From NCBI GenBank assembly GCA_036971715.1, contig JAVHJL010000009.1:1860001-1924000 (forward strand): a DNA stretch of 64,000 nucleotides, in the 5' to 3' direction. The position numbers and the translations under genes were made by a program. A model generated the notes under the pieces. It was not told where the DNA came from and searched no databases. It saw nothing but the letters and a program-made list of their open reading frames with translations. Below, one piece after another: positions 60,315 to 64,000 of the stretch (the stretch's first letter is position 1; every line of letters begins with the position of its first letter). This DNA is from Arthrobotrys musiformis (lineage: Eukaryota > Ascomycota > Orbiliomycetes > Orbiliales > Orbiliaceae).

Positions 60315-63300
60315 TTAGTAGTCTCCGTCGAAATCCTCTCTTCGGATCTTGCTCCTATCACACATCCCCCTGAAGACTCCACCGCTTTCCCACAAGTTCA
60401 ATGGCGTATCTAGCTCGATAATTCTTCCTTGATCCAGGACGACGACTCGGTCGTACTTGATTATGGTTCGAAGCCTATGCGCAATACAGAGAACTGTACT
60501 GGAGCCGAAACCTTCTGCCATTGTTTTCTGGATCTTTCTGTCCGTCTCTTCGTCTACGCTGCTTGTAGCCTCGTCACAGATGATGATGCGGCTGCCTCGG
60601 ACGAGGGCTCTTGCTAATGCCATTAGTTGCCTTTGGCCGAGCGAAAAGTTGAGACCTTCTTCGACTACGGGTGTGTCGAGAGTGATTCTCTCCTTCTTCT
60701 TCTGCTGTTGCTGTGTTTGGCCACTGGCAGGTGGCTTGTCAGTCCCGCCCCCGTCCGGGACCACACTGAGCTGGTCTGTTGATGAAGCGCTCGTCGACGC
60801 GTCTACCTTCTGGTCCTCAGGGAGGACGAGGTAGCTCTGTCTTAAAGCCTCCCATAGCTCCAAATCTGTATGTTCTTCGAATGGGTCCAGATTACTCCGG
60901 ACAGTTCCTTGGAAGAGGGTCGGATCCTGTGGTATAATGCTCAACTTACTTCTGAGGTCCTGTAATCCGATTTTGCTGATGTCCACCCCATCCACTGTTA
61001 TAGTGCCATCGGCAAGTTCGACGAGACGGAACAATGTGCTCATAATACTAGATTTTCCGGCGCCCGTCCTGCCAACCACACCGATCCTCTCGCCACCTCT
61101 AACGTGGAGGTCAAGTCCGTGGAGGGCAAGTGGGAGGCCTTCGCGATATCGCATTTTTACGTTTTCAAAAATGATTTCACCTTTCTCCGGCCAGGTGGGG
61201 GCTGGCGCCACCGAGGTTCGGAGAGGGGCCTCTTCGGGTAGTTGAGTGCCGTAATAGTGTATTCTTTCTGTGGAGTTCATAGCATTTTCTACCTCGGCGA
61301 GCTGTCTGACCATGAACTGGATTATTCCGTAGATAGAAAGAATATAGCTTAGCACAAGACCGGAGGTTGAAGGGTTGGTACTATTTCGGGTGACTACAAC
61401 CAAGATTGTCGCGGTGAGAACCAGCCCGATGGAAACGATGTCAACCCTCATGCTGAGCCATCGCTGGTTTGCAAAGGTAATAAAATAAGCCGAATTCATT
61501 TGGTTTATGGCATCGTTGACGGCGGTTTTGAATTGTCCTTGCAAACCATAAGCGCGGATCGTCGCCGTACCATTCAGGGCCTCGCCGAACCTGGCAAAAA
61601 CGTCGGATCGAAGAACTGCTTCGTGACGTTTTACCTCTCGAGCAGAAGCTCGATAAAATCCGGCAGCCCAGAAGAAGAATACCCCAAGTGGTGCGAGGGC
61701 GATAGCGAACTATTGCATCCGGCGGGGATTAGTGGAGAACGTCCTTGCTATTACATATGCTGGCGGAAGGCTAGTTGACACGTACCCAAGGGAAATATAC
61801 GATGATCATAACAAAGGTACACAACGTAGCGGCGAGTGTGAAGAAGTACATTCTCATGGCATCAGTGAGGTTGTTGTCCATAACATCAACATCCTTCGAA
61901 AACCGATTAACGATACGCCCTAAAGGTGTGGTGTCAAAAAAGGACCTGTGATTAAAAAACGAGTTAGATTATATGGAAGTCCGGGCGGCAACATTGCATA
62001 TCTGTACGAACATCGGGGCACGTAATACTCTTTTCATGGCCTTCTTCATCAAGTTCTTACTAGCTTCGGTGCCAGCAGTGGTGAGAGTTAGTGCAAATAT
62101 GAACATGAAAAGTGCCTGCGCTGCACCGAGGCCGACATATCCTGCGATCTGGCAGCCATGATATCAGCAATTGACCCCGTGAGGTTACAATACGACAGTT
62201 CGGGACTTACATAGGACCCTTTTGAAAGATCAAATCTACCGCTAGTCCACCATGATAGCCAAATGGTGCTCATGATGTTCGCTGTCTGGGATAGAAAGAG
62301 GAAGAATACAACAATCGGCGCCACGATAAAAGATCCGCTTGCTTTAATGTAAGCATAGTATACACCCCACCCGACACCTTTTGAGGCTCTTTCTTCTTTT
62401 TGCATGAGACCAGCTGCTGGCGAATTTCCCTTTTTCTTCGACTTCTTCTTGTCGTCAGATGCGCCAGTCTCTTGGTTTCCTTCGGATTCCTTTTCCGGGG
62501 CTTCTTCTGCAGCTGTCATCGAAAGCATCTGTTTGAAATCTTCGTTTGTGGCCATAAGCTCATCGAAAGACCCAACACCGCTGACTCTACCGTCTGCCAT
62601 TAAGACGATTCTATCACATCGATTGAGAACGTGTAGCTGATGGGTCGCGAGTATGCGGCATTTGTCCTTAAGTAAACCACCAATGGCTTCATTAAACATG
62701 TGGCGTCCGACATGGGCGTCGACCGCGCTGAGCGGGTCATCGAGGAGGATAATATCTGAATTGTGGTAGATCGCTCGGGCAATATTCATTCGCTGCTTTT
62801 GGCCACCGCTGATTGTGATGCCACGCTCTCCGATCTCTGTCATATCTCCGTTCGGGAACAGTTCGAAGTCCGGTTTCAAAGCACACGCTTCGACGACCTT
62901 TTCATACCAAATTGCGTCGAACGGCCGGCCGAAAAGAATATTTTCACGCACGGTAGTATTTTGAATCCAGGCAGATTGAGGACAATATGCCATGCTAGCG
63001 CCTTGAGTTAGAGTCCCGTTCGTCTTTCGCATATCACCTGCGAGCGCTGCTAACAAAGACGATTTACCAGAACCGACGGTACCGACAATGGCGAGGAGCT
63101 CATGCTTTGAGATGCTAAGGTTGATACCCTGGATTGAGAAGGGATGTAGTGCCTTCTCGCCAACTAAATTTTCGCTGGTCTGGAGGGTGGGCTTTTCGGG
63201 TTTTTCCCTGGACTTCTCCTTCTTGGCCTTCTTGCCATCTTTGCCAGCTTCATCCTTACTGATAGGAGCTGTTGTTTCCCATGTAAAAGAAGCATCTTTT

Positions 63301-64000
63301 AGTATGAACGCTTCTTTCTGTTCGAAGTCTATGGTTCGCTCCTCAGGCTCATCCTCCTGAAGGAGGTACGTCTGGATTCTTTGCAAGGAGAGGAAAGCGT
63401 CAATTGACTCCGCGATAACGACAGGCAAGTAATTAAGTGGAAGGCGAAGGGTGTTAAAAAGTGTAATGGATGCAAAAACCGTGGCTGGGTTGAGACTGGG
63501 GTGTAGCAGTGAATAAGTGACAAATGCAAGGATGGATGCAAAGACAGGCAGGGACTATACGACCAAAACACAAGTTATATCAGTATATTAGCCCATCTTT
63601 TTTTCGTGTAACAGACGCATGTCTATATAGGTGGGTAATTGAAAATGACTAGACTTACCATAGACACGGCATTAACGGCACTTCTCACGGCTAACAAGAA
63701 TTGGATAGATCGAATCTCTCGACGCCGGAGGGTCCCTAGCTCTTTCAAAAAACTCTCCTCCCACCCGAAAAGCTTGACGAATCTGACGCCCTGAAGAATT
63801 TCCTGCATCAAGCCGACGCGCTTGTCCGTGATATGGTTCATGGTCTTCCGCTTCTTAGCGAGAGTCGAGATGGCCCACATGATGAAGGGAACAAGGACAG
63901 CAAGTAGACCTAAGCCGGCTAGGGCTGATACTCCAAGATTGACGAGGAGAAGAGCTATACAAACAAATATCTGAATGGGGGCAGTCCACATCATATGGCT
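60315..64000 (-). CDS. YOR1: Yor1-type ABC transporter, subfamily C, 5' end beyond window
   Basis: Plasma-membrane full-size ABC exporter; the family pumps oligomycin-like drugs and other organic anions. Minus-strand exons: >64000-63659, 63554-62211, 62148-62012, 61945-61786, 61709-60315 (introns 104, 62, 66, 76 nt, in phase), giving about 1125 residues; the N-terminal few hundred lie outside. In order: late TMD1 helices with MMWTAPIQI; NBD1 with Walker A GTVGSGKSSL, signature ISGGQKQR and Walker B IILLDDPLSAVD; a Lys/Glu linker; TMD2 with RAPMSFFDTTPLGRI, spanning a splice; NBD2 with Walker A GRTGAGKSSI, signature FSLGQRQ and Walker B IIICDEATSSVD. NBD2 carries a long low-complexity insert (Ser, Gly, then QQQQKKKER) between the Q-loop region and the signature. 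The third intron uses a weak GTTCGT donor. The motif set fits Yor1 better than Ycf1/Bpt1. No stop or frameshift is seen. Confidence 0.92.

Overview
The window is nuclear DNA of a filamentous ascomycete (Pezizomycotina). The evidence is fungal-type short introns (mostly 52-155 nt, GTAAGT/GTATGT-like donors, CTAAC-type branch points close to the acceptor), a Zn2Cys6 transcription factor, a PalF pH-signalling arrestin, a PIR/But2 cell-wall protein and a Yor1-type ABC transporter. The class within Pezizomycotina cannot be fixed from this sequence. No rRNA, convincing tRNA, CRISPR array or recognisable transposon coding sequence was found.

I support nine protein-coding genes; exon junctions are my own reading of splice sites and phase. 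(1) 1629-5384 minus: five exons that I join into one roughly 1145-residue protein with a membrane segment in the middle and two C2H2 fingers at the C terminus. (2) 22945-25506 plus: family 2 glycosyltransferase of the FgGT2/ZtGT2 (Cps1-like) type, with a 1.09-kb first intron. (3) 28035-29649 plus: two-exon unknown protein with a C-terminal membrane anchor. (4) 30590-33735 minus: five-exon Zn2Cys6 regulator of 875 residues. (5) 38773-39879 plus: Ser/Pro-rich unknown protein. (6) 46652-47751 plus: secreted PIR-like plus But2 wall protein. (7) 51851-52590 plus: small secreted protein. (8) 56173-58364 plus: PalF/Rim8. (9) 59142-60029 minus: the meiotic recombination factor Mnd1. At the right edge, 60315-64000 minus is a tenth gene cut by the window end: a Yor1-type ABCC transporter.

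Layout: genes are dense only at the right end (56-64 kb) and in 28-34 kb. Between them lie long gene-free stretches: about 17 kb (5.4-22.9 kb), 5 kb (33.7-38.8 kb), 6.8 kb (39.9-46.7 kb), 4.1 kb (47.8-51.9 kb) and 3.6 kb (52.6-56.2 kb). These hold simple repeats, five A/T homopolymer tracts of 32 to 44 bases, short palindromes (TACTTAAGTA, TACCTAGGTA) and repeated 9-mers (TACTCCGTA, AGCGCTATA), but nothing I can call a gene or an intact mobile element.

The genes do not form an obvious pathway or cluster. Functional themes are cell surface and secretion (glycosyltransferase, PIR/But2 protein, small secreted protein), ambient pH sensing (PalF), drug efflux (ABCC), transcription (Zn2Cys6, C2H2) and meiosis (Mnd1). 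The most unusual items are the predicted membrane-segment plus zinc-finger protein and the two secreted proteins standing alone in gene-poor DNA. I did not find a convincing new multi-gene system.
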